The position numbers and the translations under genes were made by a program. The notes beneath the pieces were generated by a model. That model did no database searches. It saw nothing but the letters and a program-made list of their open reading frames with translations, and was not told the DNA's origin. From the NCBI GenBank assembly GCA_958453305.1, contig CAUDXH010000018.1, positions 1 through 37,531 of the forward strand: DNA of 37,531 bases, read 5' to 3'. Within the stretch, counting starts at the first letter, position 1. Each line of letters starts with the position of its first letter. Below are positions 18,034-27,511 of this stretch, one piece after another. This DNA is from an uncultured Bacteroides sp. GTDB taxonomy: Bacteria; Bacteroidota; Bacteroidia; Bacteroidales; Bacteroidaceae.

Positions 18034-18068
18034 TTTGCATCTGTTTTATAGTCCTTTTTATACATTTG
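18034..18068 (+). promoter_or_regulatory. susC promoter and possible regulator site
   Basis: TACATTTG at 18061-18068 is a perfect -7 box; the nearest TTTG (18034-18037) is 23 nt upstream, longer than optimal, as expected for an activator-dependent promoter. ATTTGCA occurs twice (18033-18039 and 18064-18070), and CATCTG (18038-18043) and CAGATG (18069-18074) form an inverted pair. These could be part of an HTCS binding site, but this is only inference. Confidence 0.5.
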
Positions 18069-18074
18069 CAGATG

Positions 18075-18230
18075 TGAAAAACCATTAAAAAATAGTACTA
18101 TGATTCTAAAACTGATTACTTAAATTCATCTCTTCATGTTTATTGTGACAGTTGCAAAAGTTGTGATTGTTTCGCTGTTAAAAACGGGTGTATGATAATC
18201 CGTAAAGTTTAAAATCTAATTCTAAAAAAA
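18075..18230 (+). other. long susC 5' leader with short frames
   Basis: The predicted susC transcript has a leader of about 155 nt. It contains a 19-codon Val-rich frame (18136-18195, ATG to TGA) and a 7-codon frame starting ATGATTCTA near 18100. No strong ribosome site precedes either. Long leaders before susC genes are known places for antisense-RNA or RNA-protein control in Bacteroides, but nothing decisive is visible here. Confidence 0.3.
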
Positions 18231-21200
18231 ATGATCAAGAAAATTTTATTTTTATTCTTGGCCGTATTTTCAGTTACAGTGTATGCGCAAAATGTAACAA
18301 TAACAGGTACGGTAACAGATGTTAATCAAGAGCCTTTAATTGGTGTGAATGTAGTAGTGAAAGGTTCTACCACAGGTGCTATTACCGATTTTGACGGTAA
18401 TTTTTCTTTGAGTGGGGAAAAAGGTAGTACGCTTATTTTCTCTTATATTGGTATGCTTACTCAGGAGGTTGTATATAAAGGCTCTCCTATGCGAGTGGTT
18501 TTAAAAGATGATTCAAAAGCCTTAGAAGAAGTTGTTGTTATTGGTTACCAGACTGTGAAAAAGTCAGATTTGACAGGAGCTGTAGCGGTTGTTGATACCA
18601 AGGAAATGAAAAAAAGTGCAGCAGGAACTTTGGTTAGTCAGATGCAAGGTTTGGCTACAGGAGTAAATGTTCGTAGCAGCGGTCGTGCAGGTGAAGACTC
18701 TTCCATAGAAATTCGTGGTGTAGGCTCTTTAAGTAACAACTCTCCTTTGTGGGTAATTGATGGTATGATTACCGATCCGGGAGTTGACTTTAACCCGGCC
18801 GATGCAGAGTCAATTCAGATTTTGAAAGATGCTTCTGCCGCTGCAATTTATGGTTCGCGTGCTGCGAATGGAGTAATTATTGTTACTACAAAGAAAGGCT
18901 CTAAGGGTCCGATGAAGGTAAACATTAGCGTGAAAGAAACGTTGGAATGGAGCCCGAAGTACGATTTGATGAATGCTGCAGAATACATAAAATATAATGA
19001 TATAGCTTATAATGAAGCAATAAAGAATGGAATAGCTACCGTAAACAGCACTCAAAAACACTCGGAGTATGATACAAATTGGCAGGATGAAGTTTTGAAG
19101 ACAGCTTTGGTGCAAGACTATAATGTATCTCTTTCAGGTGGGGGTGACTCTGGTAATTATTTTGTATCTGCAGGTTATTATAATAACGATGGTGTTTCTT
19201 ATGGAAATACATTTGAGCGTTATAGCTTCCGTGTGAACTCACAGGGTAAAAAAGGATGGTTTTCTTTCGGTGAAAACCTGGCTTACTCTTTAACCAATAC
19301 TGACCCGAACCAGACAAATACGTATAACGATTTCCTGCGTATGATGCCTACCATTCCTGTTTACGATGAAAACAATCCGGGCGGATATGGGTATGGTGAT
19401 GCTGCGAAGTACAATACGTTTGGTGTAAACCCTATTGCACGTGAAGACTTGGAGTACCGCAGAATGCGTCAAAACCGTATTAATGGTTCTGTTTGGCTGG
19501 AATTTAAACCATTTGATTTCCTCTCTTATAAATTTAATGGGGGTGTTGATTTGTATTTCTATGAAAACTCTTGGTTCCGTGGTGAAGGAAATTGGACTCA
19601 GAATCAAGAACATCGTGATCCGGAAAGTCAAAAAGCTCGTGACAATACCTATAATATGCTGGTAGAACACACCTTGAACTTTAATAAGGATTTTGGAAAG
19701 CATCATGTTGATGCTGTAGTAGGTACTTCTTATCAGCAGCATGAATGGGAAGGCTTGTGGGCATCGCGTTTAAATTTCCCACAGCTTGGTGATGGAGGAT
19801 ATTTGCATGTATTGAATGCAGGTCAGAGTAATCAGCAGAACTCAAACAGTATTAGTAAAAATGCTATGATTTCTTATCTGGGCCGTGCTAATTATGTATA
19901 CGATGATAAGTATTATTTCACAGCAACTTTCCGTCGTGACGGGACATCTCGCTTGTCAAAAGAAAATCGTTGGGGTAACTTCCCTTCAGTTTCAGGTGCA
20001 TGGAGAATCTCTAAAGAAAGTTTCTTTAATATTCCTTGGATTAATGACTTGAAGATTAGAGGAAACTGGGGACGCTTGGGTAACTCTTCTATCGGTGATT
20101 GGGATTATATCGGTACTATTAATCAAAGTATTGTTACTGTGTTTGGCGGTGCTATCGTTCCGGGAGCAACTCAGGTGAAATTAGTAAACTCAGGTCTGGT
20201 TTGGGAAACCAAGGAAACTGTGAATGTGGGATTTGATGCAAGTTTCTTGAATCAGCGGTTGACTGTTAGTGCTGAATATTATAATTCTAAGACTAGTGAC
20301 GTTTTGGCAGAAACTCCAATCGCTATCTCAACAGGTAATCAAGGTGGTTCTCCTTGGAAGAACGCAGCTAGCTTGCGCAACCAAGGTTTCGAAATCACTT
20401 TAGGATGGAAAGATCAAGTTTCTGGATTCAAATATAATGCTTTGTTGAACCTGACTACAATGAAAAACAAGGTTTTGAGTTTGGGTCGTGACGGCTCTGA
20501 AAGAAACTTTATTGATTCGGGTCAGGCAAGAACCGAACCGGGTAGATCATTGGCTGAATTTTATTTGAGAAGAACAGATGGTCTTTTCCGTACGCAGGCC
20601 GATATAGATAATTATGTAACTTCTGAGGGTAATCCTATCATGATTGACGGTAAACGTCCTCAATTAGGTGATGTAAGATATCTGGATTTGAATGACGATG
20701 GTAATATTACTGATGCCGATCGTGATTATTGTGGCACTCCTTGGGCAAAGATGCAATTGTCTTTTGTCTTTAATGCAGAATGGAAGAACTTCGATTTCAG
20801 CATGATGTGGAATGGTCAGTTTGGTAATAAGATTTACAATGTATCAAGATGGCAAGGTCGTCAGTTTGCAGATAACTCCAACTATATCCGCTTTGAAAAA
20901 GGTGAAGAACCTTATCAGATTAATCCTAATTCTGATACACCGCGTATTATTTATGGAGATATGAGAAACTCATACGATTCAGATCGTTTCTTGGAAAATG
21001 GGTCTTATTTCCGCATGAAGAATATTTCCATCGGTTACAACTTCAAGCAAGATTGGATTAGAAATTTGGGTATTGAAAAATTACGTCTGTTTGCAACAGG
21101 TAGTAACTTGCTTACTATTACCGGCTATTCAGGATTGGATCCTGATTTCAAGGGCGTAAATTCTGTATGGAACAGCGGTACAGATGGCTTTGCATATCCT

Positions 21201-21242
21201 AATACCCGTTCTGTAATGTTTGGACTGGACTTGACATTTTAA
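18231..21242 (+). CDS. SusC-like TonB-dependent outer-membrane transporter
   Basis: The 1003-residue protein has a signal peptide (about 1-20, VYAQ), a carboxypeptidase-D-like N-terminal extension (about 23-98), the SusC linker LEEVVVIGYQTVKKSDLTGA, and a plug domain with the RGVGSLSNNSPLWVIDG and SAAAIYGSRAANGVIIVTTKKG motifs. A 22-strand beta-barrel completes it, ending in a terminal Phe as expected for BAM recognition. It imports oligosaccharides across the outer membrane using TonB energy, capped by the SusD partner encoded 22 nt downstream. It is the first gene of the PUL operon after the HTCS. Family is certain; cargo is inferred from the neighbouring furanosidases. Confidence 0.96.
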   Translation: MIKKILFLFLAVFSVTVYAQNVTITGTVTDVNQEPLIGVNVVVKGSTTGAITDFDGNFSLSGEKGSTLIFSYIGMLTQEVVYKGSPMRVVLKDDSKALEEVVVIGYQTVKKSDLTGAVAVVDTKEMKKSAAGTLVSQMQGLATGVNVRSSGRAGEDSSIEIRGVGSLSNNSPLWVIDGMITDPGVDFNPADAESIQILKDASAAAIYGSRAANGVIIVTTKKGSKGPMKVNISVKETLEWSPKYDLMNAAEYIKYNDIAYNEAIKNGIATVNSTQKHSEYDTNWQDEVLKTALVQDYNVSLSGGGDSGNYFVSAGYYNNDGVSYGNTFERYSFRVNSQGKKGWFSFGENLAYSLTNTDPNQTNTYNDFLRMMPTIPVYDENNPGGYGYGDAAKYNTFGVNPIAREDLEYRRMRQNRINGSVWLEFKPFDFLSYKFNGGVDLYFYENSWFRGEGNWTQNQEHRDPESQKARDNTYNMLVEHTLNFNKDFGKHHVDAVVGTSYQQHEWEGLWASRLNFPQLGDGGYLHVLNAGQSNQQNSNSISKNAMISYLGRANYVYDDKYYFTATFRRDGTSRLSKENRWGNFPSVSGAWRISKESFFNIPWINDLKIRGNWGRLGNSSIGDWDYIGTINQSIVTVFGGAIVPGATQVKLVNSGLVWETKETVNVGFDASFLNQRLTVSAEYYNSKTSDVLAETPIAISTGNQGGSPWKNAASLRNQGFEITLGWKDQVSGFKYNALLNLTTMKNKVLSLGRDGSERNFIDSGQARTEPGRSLAEFYLRRTDGLFRTQADIDNYVTSEGNPIMIDGKRPQLGDVRYLDLNDDGNITDADRDYCGTPWAKMQLSFVFNAEWKNFDFSMMWNGQFGNKIYNVSRWQGRQFADNSNYIRFEKGEEPYQINPNSDTPRIIYGDMRNSYDSDRFLENGSYFRMKNISIGYNFKQDWIRNLGIEKLRLFATGSNLLTITGYSGLDPDFKGVNSVWNSGTDGFAYPNTRSVMFGLDLTF

Positions 21243-21264
21243 TTAATAAATCAATTTGAAAATT

Positions 21265-22842
21265 ATGAAAAAGATATATTGTGGATTAATGTTGGCTGCG
21301 ACCTTAACTTTGGGTAGTGGATGCAGTGCCAGCTTATTGGATATTGATAATCCCAATGAGGTTACCAATGAAACCTTCTGGAATAAGCCGGAAGATGCTA
21401 CAGCTGGAGTAAATGCTTGTTATAGCTTTTTATATAAAGAAGGCACTTGGATGCGTTGGCTGTCTTTCCGTTATGATTTGACATCAGATGAAGGATGGAG
21501 TTCTTCTCCGTGGATTGAATTAGGTGATTGGACCCGATTCTTATATAACAATTATAATTTCTATGAAGGAAATACGGTACATTGGGAACACTTTTATGTA
21601 GGTATCTTCCGGTGTAATCAGGTGCTGAGCAAGGTGCCTCAGATTGAAATGGATGAAACCTTAAAGAATCAAGTATTGGCTCAAGCCTCTTTCTTGCGGG
21701 CTTTGTGGTATTTTCAGGTAAATCTGTTATGGGAAAAGGGTACTATGCCTTTGGAACCCATGGATGCTTCTTATGTTCCTGAAGATGCCTCTGAACAAGA
21801 AATCTGGGATCAGATCGAAAAGGATTTAATCTTTGCAGCTACCTATTTGCCGGAAACTTGGGATGCCGTTAATTTGGGTCGTGCCACTCGTGGTGCAGCC
21901 AAAGCTCTTTTGGGTAAGGCTTACATGCAGCAGCATAAGTACGAATTGGCGAAAGAACAGCTTGATTGGCTGATTGAAAGAAAAGGTTCTTTGTATGATT
22001 TGATTCCAAACCGTCAGGATAACTTTACAGATTCGGATGAAAACAACAAGGAAGGTGTCTTTGAAATACAGTTCGATGACCAGAATAAAGGTGGTACAGG
22101 TAATGATGCCAGTATGGCATTTGGCTTCCAGCGCACTCAGTTTTATGCACCCAGCGGTATTGGTTGGGGCGACGGTAAAGCACGCCGCTGGTTAGTGGAT
22201 GAATTCTTGAAAGAAAAACGTGAAGACGGAACGAATGACTTACGCTTGTATCATAGTATTCTTTATCGTGGATTCTCTGCTGATTTCCCAGATCAGTCTA
22301 AGAAATATTATAACTTTGACAATGCAGATTGGAATGAGGGATGGGGTATGGATCCGGAAGATTGCTATATACGTAAGTACAATACATCTTATTACCGTGA
22401 TAGAGAAGATTATTTTGCACGTAATAACTATCGTATCATCCGTTTTGCAGATGTCTTGATGAATTATGCAGAATGTTTGGTTGAAACTGGTACTCCTCCA
22501 GCAGATGCTGCCGTATATATAGACGAGGTAAGAAATCGTGCGGGTCTTGTGGATTTATCTGAAAGTCAATGGAAAGACTGCTTGAACTCAAAAGATGCTT
22601 TTATGAAGCGTTTGCAGATTGAACGTACCCTTGAACTTTGTTTTGAAGGCTGGCGTTGGGCCGATTTAAAACGTTGGGGAATGCTTGATTCACAGGTCGG
22701 CATAGATGAATTGAAAAGCCGTGATAAGGACTTCAATAATTTTGTTATAGGTAAGCACAGACGCCTGCCTATTCCGAGAGATGAAGTAAGCAACAGTACC
22801 GTAGGTGGTGAGGTTCATCTGACTCAGAATCCTATGTATTGA
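21265..22842 (+). CDS. SusD-like outer-membrane glycan-binding lipoprotein
   Basis: The 525-residue protein has a lipoprotein signal ending LGSGC, with Cys20 the lipidated residue. A SusD/RagB fold follows with TPR-like helices (for example ASFLRALWYFQVNLLWE, RGAAKALLGKAYMQQHKYE). The C-terminus shows the family's closing pattern, RRLPIPRDEVSNS to NPMY. It captures glycan at the cell surface and closes SusC. ATG 21265 starts the lipoprotein signal; the in-frame TTG at 21256 is unlikely. It is followed by a strong terminator before the enzyme genes. Confidence 0.95.
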   Translation: MKKIYCGLMLAATLTLGSGCSASLLDIDNPNEVTNETFWNKPEDATAGVNACYSFLYKEGTWMRWLSFRYDLTSDEGWSSSPWIELGDWTRFLYNNYNFYEGNTVHWEHFYVGIFRCNQVLSKVPQIEMDETLKNQVLAQASFLRALWYFQVNLLWEKGTMPLEPMDASYVPEDASEQEIWDQIEKDLIFAATYLPETWDAVNLGRATRGAAKALLGKAYMQQHKYELAKEQLDWLIERKGSLYDLIPNRQDNFTDSDENNKEGVFEIQFDDQNKGGTGNDASMAFGFQRTQFYAPSGIGWGDGKARRWLVDEFLKEKREDGTNDLRLYHSILYRGFSADFPDQSKKYYNFDNADWNEGWGMDPEDCYIRKYNTSYYRDREDYFARNNYRIIRFADVLMNYAECLVETGTPPADAAVYIDEVRNRAGLVDLSESQWKDCLNSKDAFMKRLQIERTLELCFEGWRWADLKRWGMLDSQVGIDELKSRDKDFNNFVIGKHRRLPIPRDEVSNSTVGGEVHLTQNPMY

Positions 22843-22860
22843 TGATGTGATAATGAATAC

Positions 22861-22907
22861 GGCTGTGTATGGATATTGGTTCATAACACTCCATACACAG
22901 CCTTTTT
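22861..22907 (+). terminator. strong terminator between susD and the enzyme genes
   Basis: A perfect 13-bp stem, GGCTGTGTATGGA (22861-22873) with TCCATACACAGCC (22890-22902), has a 16-nt loop and a five-T tail. The next start codon is 20 nt beyond it, and no promoter is visible in between. The enzyme genes are thus probably expressed by readthrough, at lower level than susCD. Confidence 0.85.
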
Positions 22908-22926
22908 CCCTTTTAAATTTACTGTT

Positions 22927-25560
22927 ATGGATAATCTACGGAAAGTATTATTTTCATTTGGCATATTAGTAAGCAGTACTTTGGCTGCACAGAATATTTC
23001 TAATCCGGTATTGCCAGGAGTGGCAGATGCTGGTGTATTAAAATATAATGGTAGATATTATATTGGAGGTGTTTTTACTAATGGCGACTTCTATGTGTCT
23101 GATGATTTGGTTCATTGGGAATATCCTGTCCACGTGGTTACGATGAAGAATGACTGGACTCAAGGCACCGGTGCAGGAGATGATCAGATTCATGCTAATG
23201 ATATGCTGTATTTGAATGGTGATTTTCATTTATACTGGTCGGTAAATTATTGGGGAAAAGATAAGCATGCAGTACATATAACACATGCTCAGAGTGATAA
23301 GGTAACAGGTCCGTATGTGGAACCTGATCAAAAGCGGTGGATGGATAATCGGATTGACCCGATGCTTTTTAAAGACGATGATGGTCAGCTTTATATGTAT
23401 ATGGTTCGTTTTACGGATGGAAATACGATTTGGGTCCGTAAAATGAAGAACCCTTCGGAATTTGCCGGTGATCCTATCTGCTTGTTTGCTTCTTTGCCAG
23501 ATACTTGGGAAACCATGGATAATCGTGTGGCAGAAGGACCTTGGGTTATTAAATATAGGAATCGTTATTACATGATGTATAATGCGAATCATACATCTAC
23601 AGAGTGGGGTAATTATCAGTTAGGAGTAGCAGAAGCCGACTCGCCTTTAGGTTTTCAAAATGGTAATAAATATAGTTATCCGGTAGTAGTGGGAAACCAG
23701 ATTTTGTTAGAGGAGAAAAAGGTTGATTTATTGAGATATGGATCTGGATATGATTCTATGTTTACTTATACGGAACAACAACCGCAGGGGCGCTGGTGTT
23801 CTGTTTCTTACGATGATTTAGCATGGAAAAAAGGAGAAGCAGGCTTCTCTTCAAAGGAGATAAAAGGTTCAACGGTTCGTCATCAAGGTACCAGATGGCA
23901 TTCTTCTGATTTGTGGCTCAGAAAAAGATTTGAAGTAAAGCAGGCTGGCAATTTGGCGCTGCGGGTAGCTCATGAGGGGGATACAAAGATTTATTTAAAT
24001 GAAACTTTGATTTATGAGAAAGAGGGAAGCGATTATTGCATCGTGAATCTGACTTCTGCACAGCGAAATTTACTGAAGAGTGGAACCAATGTATTGGCAG
24101 TAGAAACGCATAAAGGACGTTCTCAATTTTTTGACGTTTCTTTGTTTGATATGCAGGAGGAAGTAGCAGATGATATATTGTTGACACCGGGTCAGCCGAA
24201 TATCTTAAGAGGACCGAATGGATTTGAATGGTGGCTTATCTATATGGCTAATAAGAATAATGAACGAAGAGGACAATATATTAATAGAGTGCAGTTCTTT
24301 GATAAAACATTGCATGTTGATGGCATTACCGGTCCTTCCACTACTGGATACCATCCTGAACCATCCCTCCCTACCTTTGCAAAAAAAGAAGAAAGTGCGT
24401 GTTGGGGTATTTTGTCGCAGGCACAGCCATCTGTCAGTTACTTGTTTGAAACAGGGGTGAAGACAGCTGGAGAGTCTGGAATTATTGCTTGGTGGAAAGA
24501 TGAAAAAAATCAAGCGGCAGTAGGTTTGGACCGAACGAAGAATACATGGTTTTTACGTACGTTGGCAGATGGAAAAGAATTAGTGCACTCTTATGCGTTG
24601 CCGGATGGTTTCCGCTGGGGGGTATATCATCATTTTCGGATAGAGCGGCAGGAGGGAAATTTGAAAATTTGGTTAGACGAAATACCAACTCCGGGAAAAT
24701 CTGTATTTGAGGGAATAATTCCAGCCGATGAACCAGGGGTTCCTGGTGTATTCGACAAAACTCAAACAGCTTTGTTTGAAGGTGCTGTCTATACGGTTGG
24801 TTTTGATATGGATCTGTTAGACTTGCAGAGACATTCGGAAATACGTAAAGGAGATTGGTTTACCGATTATGAATTTAGCTTTCAGCTTGATGGATTATCT
24901 GGAGAAGAAACCGGAAGTTGTTACCCTGTTTATATAGATGCAAAGAATTATGTAAAGGTCACTTTTAACAGCCGGAAACAGCGGCTGGAACTTCAGATGA
25001 TGAAAAACGGAAAGGAAATAGCAGTAAAAGAATATGGGTTACAAACTCGCACAACGGTTTATCCGGATATAAAATATACAGACTTTATAGAGAAGACCTA
25101 TCGGTTTAAAGCTCCAGTTCTGCTTGATGCTCTTTATCTTTCTCGGCATGAGGTTAGTGATAAATCTAAGTTCGTGGAAAATATGTTTAGCCATTTTGAT
25201 GTAGAATATTTGAATAAAGGAGAATGGCTTCCTATTCCGAATCAGAATGTTGCTGTAGATTCTCATCCAGCCTATAATGTTTTATCGTTTACACCGGTAA
25301 AAGCGGATGGGCTTCGTTTTATCAACAAGAACCCGCAAGATTTAAACCGGCATATCTATAAGATCGGAGTTCATGAGCTGTGGAAAGATGCTTATCATTT
25401 TCGGGCTGTACGCAGGGACGGAAAGTTGCATCTGTTTGTAGACGGTCAGGAAATAGATGAATTAGAGGTGGCTTATCCAGCTTCTATTGTCGGGTTTAGT
25501 ACAGGTGAAAATGCCTCTTTATATAAAGGAATATTGTATTATCACATTGGAAATAAATAA
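22927..25560 (+). CDS. large multidomain GH43 enzyme with inserted beta-sandwich
   Basis: The 878-residue protein has a signal peptide (about 1-22, STLAAQ). The five-bladed GH43 propeller shows the expected triad: base Asp34 (VADAGV), pKa modulator Asp144 (RIDPMLF) and acid Glu203 (VAEGPW). The propeller appears interrupted near residue 287 by about 120 residues resembling a GH2-type sugar-binding jelly roll (SSDLWLRKRFEVKQAG, NVLAVETHKG). It then resumes with LRGPNGFEWWLIYMANK near 427. The remaining 400 residues look like LamG-type and discoidin-like beta-sandwich domains. Activity is probably exo-acting on arabinofuranosyl or xylosyl groups; this is inferred. The frame opens at 22876, inside the terminator, so ATG 22927 is the start. 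First gene after the susD terminator. Confidence 0.85.
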   Translation: MDNLRKVLFSFGILVSSTLAAQNISNPVLPGVADAGVLKYNGRYYIGGVFTNGDFYVSDDLVHWEYPVHVVTMKNDWTQGTGAGDDQIHANDMLYLNGDFHLYWSVNYWGKDKHAVHITHAQSDKVTGPYVEPDQKRWMDNRIDPMLFKDDDGQLYMYMVRFTDGNTIWVRKMKNPSEFAGDPICLFASLPDTWETMDNRVAEGPWVIKYRNRYYMMYNANHTSTEWGNYQLGVAEADSPLGFQNGNKYSYPVVVGNQILLEEKKVDLLRYGSGYDSMFTYTEQQPQGRWCSVSYDDLAWKKGEAGFSSKEIKGSTVRHQGTRWHSSDLWLRKRFEVKQAGNLALRVAHEGDTKIYLNETLIYEKEGSDYCIVNLTSAQRNLLKSGTNVLAVETHKGRSQFFDVSLFDMQEEVADDILLTPGQPNILRGPNGFEWWLIYMANKNNERRGQYINRVQFFDKTLHVDGITGPSTTGYHPEPSLPTFAKKEESACWGILSQAQPSVSYLFETGVKTAGESGIIAWWKDEKNQAAVGLDRTKNTWFLRTLADGKELVHSYALPDGFRWGVYHHFRIERQEGNLKIWLDEIPTPGKSVFEGIIPADEPGVPGVFDKTQTALFEGAVYTVGFDMDLLDLQRHSEIRKGDWFTDYEFSFQLDGLSGEETGSCYPVYIDAKNYVKVTFNSRKQRLELQMMKNGKEIAVKEYGLQTRTTVYPDIKYTDFIEKTYRFKAPVLLDALYLSRHEVSDKSKFVENMFSHFDVEYLNKGEWLPIPNQNVAVDSHPAYNVLSFTPVKADGLRFINKNPQDLNRHIYKIGVHELWKDAYHFRAVRRDGKLHLFVDGQEIDELEVAYPASIVGFSTGENASLYKGILYYHIGNK

Positions 25561-25586
25561 ATGATTTACTCTTAAATTACGATGTT

Positions 25587-26552
25587 ATGAGAAATGGTTT
25601 TATGTTTTTGTTAGGATTGATGGTAGCTTGCTCCTCTTGCCAGTCTTGTTCTTCAGAGTATAAAAATGTAGATGAGATTGTAGTAGAAAATGTAAAGACA
25701 AAGGTTCCTTTTGGTGATCCTTTTATTATGCTGCATGAAGATACTTACTATGCCTATGGAACAAATGCGGATGATGGTATAGAGGTTTATACATCAGCCG
25801 ATTTGAAAACCTGGAAGTATGCGGGTATGGCCTTATTAAAGAAAGATGTATGGGCCGACCGCTGGTTCTGGGCTCCTGAAGTATATGAGGTAAATGGAAC
25901 CTTTTATATGTATTATTCTGCCGATGAGCATATTTGTGTGGCAACATCTGATTCACCGACTGGTCCGTTTAAGCAAAGCAAAAAAGAGCCGATGATTGTT
26001 GGAGAAAAGTGCATTGACAATTCCTTGTTTATAGATGACAATGGTAAGCCCTATTTGTTTTTTGATCGTTTCAATGATGGATTGAATATCTGGGTAGCAG
26101 AACTGGAAAGTGATCTAATGACAATTAAGACTGAAACAATGCATCCGTGTATTCATGTTTCCCAGCCTTGGGAGGAAGTCTGGCCTCGTGTTAATGAAGG
26201 AGCTTATGTAGTGAAACACGATGGCTTGTATTATATGACTTATTCAGCCAACAGTTATGAAAGTCCTTTTTATGGTATCGGGTGTGCCACAGCTACAAAC
26301 CTGATGGGACCATGGACTAAATACGAAGATAATCCATTGTTGCAGAAGCCAGGTGAACTGGTTGGTGTGGGGCATAGTGCTATGTTTAAAGATAAGGACG
26401 GAAAACTTCGTATCGTATTTCATGCTCATAAAGATAAGAATAACATTCACCCTCGTTTCATGTATATCAGTGATGTGATTTTTGAAGAGGTGAATGGTGT
26501 GAAGAAGATGAAAATAAGTGAAGAATATATGACCCCTTATGTTATAAAATAA
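25587..26552 (+). CDS. GH43 lipoprotein (first of a tandem pair)
   Basis: The 321-residue protein has a lipoprotein signal with Cys15 in LMVAC. It is a single-domain GH43 propeller with Asp44 (FGDPFIM), Asp144 (CIDNSLFIDDNG) and Glu204 (VNEGAYVVK), a complete catalytic triad. It also carries WFWAPEVYEVNGTFYMYYS, near-identical in pattern to its neighbour. Likely an alpha-L-arabinofuranosidase or related exo-furanosidase or xylosidase anchored to a membrane. It starts 26 nt after the large GH43, and its stop codon shares one base with the next start, implying translational coupling. Family firm, activity open. Confidence 0.88.
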   Translation: MRNGFMFLLGLMVACSSCQSCSSEYKNVDEIVVENVKTKVPFGDPFIMLHEDTYYAYGTNADDGIEVYTSADLKTWKYAGMALLKKDVWADRWFWAPEVYEVNGTFYMYYSADEHICVATSDSPTGPFKQSKKEPMIVGEKCIDNSLFIDDNGKPYLFFDRFNDGLNIWVAELESDLMTIKTETMHPCIHVSQPWEEVWPRVNEGAYVVKHDGLYYMTYSANSYESPFYGIGCATATNLMGPWTKYEDNPLLQKPGELVGVGHSAMFKDKDGKLRIVFHAHKDKNNIHPRFMYISDVIFEEVNGVKKMKISEEYMTPYVIK

Positions 26553-27511
26553 TGAGAAAATATTTGCTGTTTTTTTTATTGTCTGTTTTCATTGCCAGTT
26601 GTAGGAGTAATGTAACGGTAGAATCAGACTATCTTCCGATAGCCGATCCGTATGTGTTGTTTCATGAAGGTAAATATTATGCATATGGTACAGGGGGTAT
26701 GGTTCATGGTGATGGGTTTGCTTGTTTTACTTCTACTGATTTAAAAACGTGGAAGCGTGAAGGGCAAGCACTGATGGCTGATGATTCGTATGGCACTTGG
26801 GGCTTTTGGGCACCGGAGGTCTATTATGTAAAAGACCGGCAGAAATTCTATATGTTTTATTCCAGTGAAGAACATATCTGTGTTGCTACCTCTGACAGCC
26901 CGCAGGGACCGTTCCGTCAAGCGGTGAAACAACCCATCTGGCATGAAAAGAGCATTGATACTTCTTTGTTTATTGACGATGATGGTACGCCTTATCTCTA
27001 TTTTGTGCGTTTTACAGGAGGTAATGTTATTTGGGTAGCTGAAATGAATAAGGATTTAATGAGCATCAAAGAAAATACGTTGGTGAAATGTATTCAAGTG
27101 GAAGAGCCTTGGGAATTGTCTCAAGATAAACCTGCAAAAGTGGCGGAAGGCCCCTCTGTATTGAAAAAGGGAGAGGTTTATTATTTGATATATTCGGCTA
27201 ACCATTTTGAAAGTAAAAATTATGGGGTAGGTTATGCTACTTCTGCAAGTCCTAAAGGACCCTGGAAAAAATATGAAGGAAATCCGATTCTGCAAAGAAC
27301 GGATGGTTTAGTGGGAACAGGTCATGGCGCCCCTTTTTGTGATAAGAAAGGAATTTGGAGGTATATATTTCATGCTCATTGGAATGACACAAAGGTACAG
27401 CCAAGAACCTCTTTTATTAAAGATCTTGTTATTTCAGATAGAGGTATAGTGTCTGTAAGCGGCTTGTTGATACGTCCCCATGTGATAACTGAAAAAAATG
27501 AAAATAAATGA
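26552..27511 (+). CDS. GH43 lipoprotein (second of a tandem pair)
   Basis: The 319-residue protein has a lipoprotein signal with Cys17 in FIASC and a full GH43 triad: Asp32 (IADPYVL), Asp136 (SIDTSLFIDDDG) and Glu199 (VAEGPSVLK). It is clearly a paralogue of the preceding gene; many stretches align without gaps (ATSDSPxGPF, EEHICVATSD, FHAH). This indicates local duplication and divergence. One-base overlap with the previous stop codon and four-base overlap (ATGA) with the next gene indicate a tightly coupled cassette. Probable exo-acting furanosidase; substrate not resolved. Confidence 0.88.
   Translation: MRKYLLFFLLSVFIASCRSNVTVESDYLPIADPYVLFHEGKYYAYGTGGMVHGDGFACFTSTDLKTWKREGQALMADDSYGTWGFWAPEVYYVKDRQKFYMFYSSEEHICVATSDSPQGPFRQAVKQPIWHEKSIDTSLFIDDDGTPYLYFVRFTGGNVIWVAEMNKDLMSIKENTLVKCIQVEEPWELSQDKPAKVAEGPSVLKKGEVYYLIYSANHFESKNYGVGYATSASPKGPWKKYEGNPILQRTDGLVGTGHGAPFCDKKGIWRYIFHAHWNDTKVQPRTSFIKDLVISDRGIVSVSGLLIRPHVITEKNENK

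Noticed and set aside
22876..22926. Upstream start for the large GH43 within the susD terminator
   Set aside because: The added residues are encoded by the terminator stem and would precede a normal signal peptide; ATG 22927 fits.
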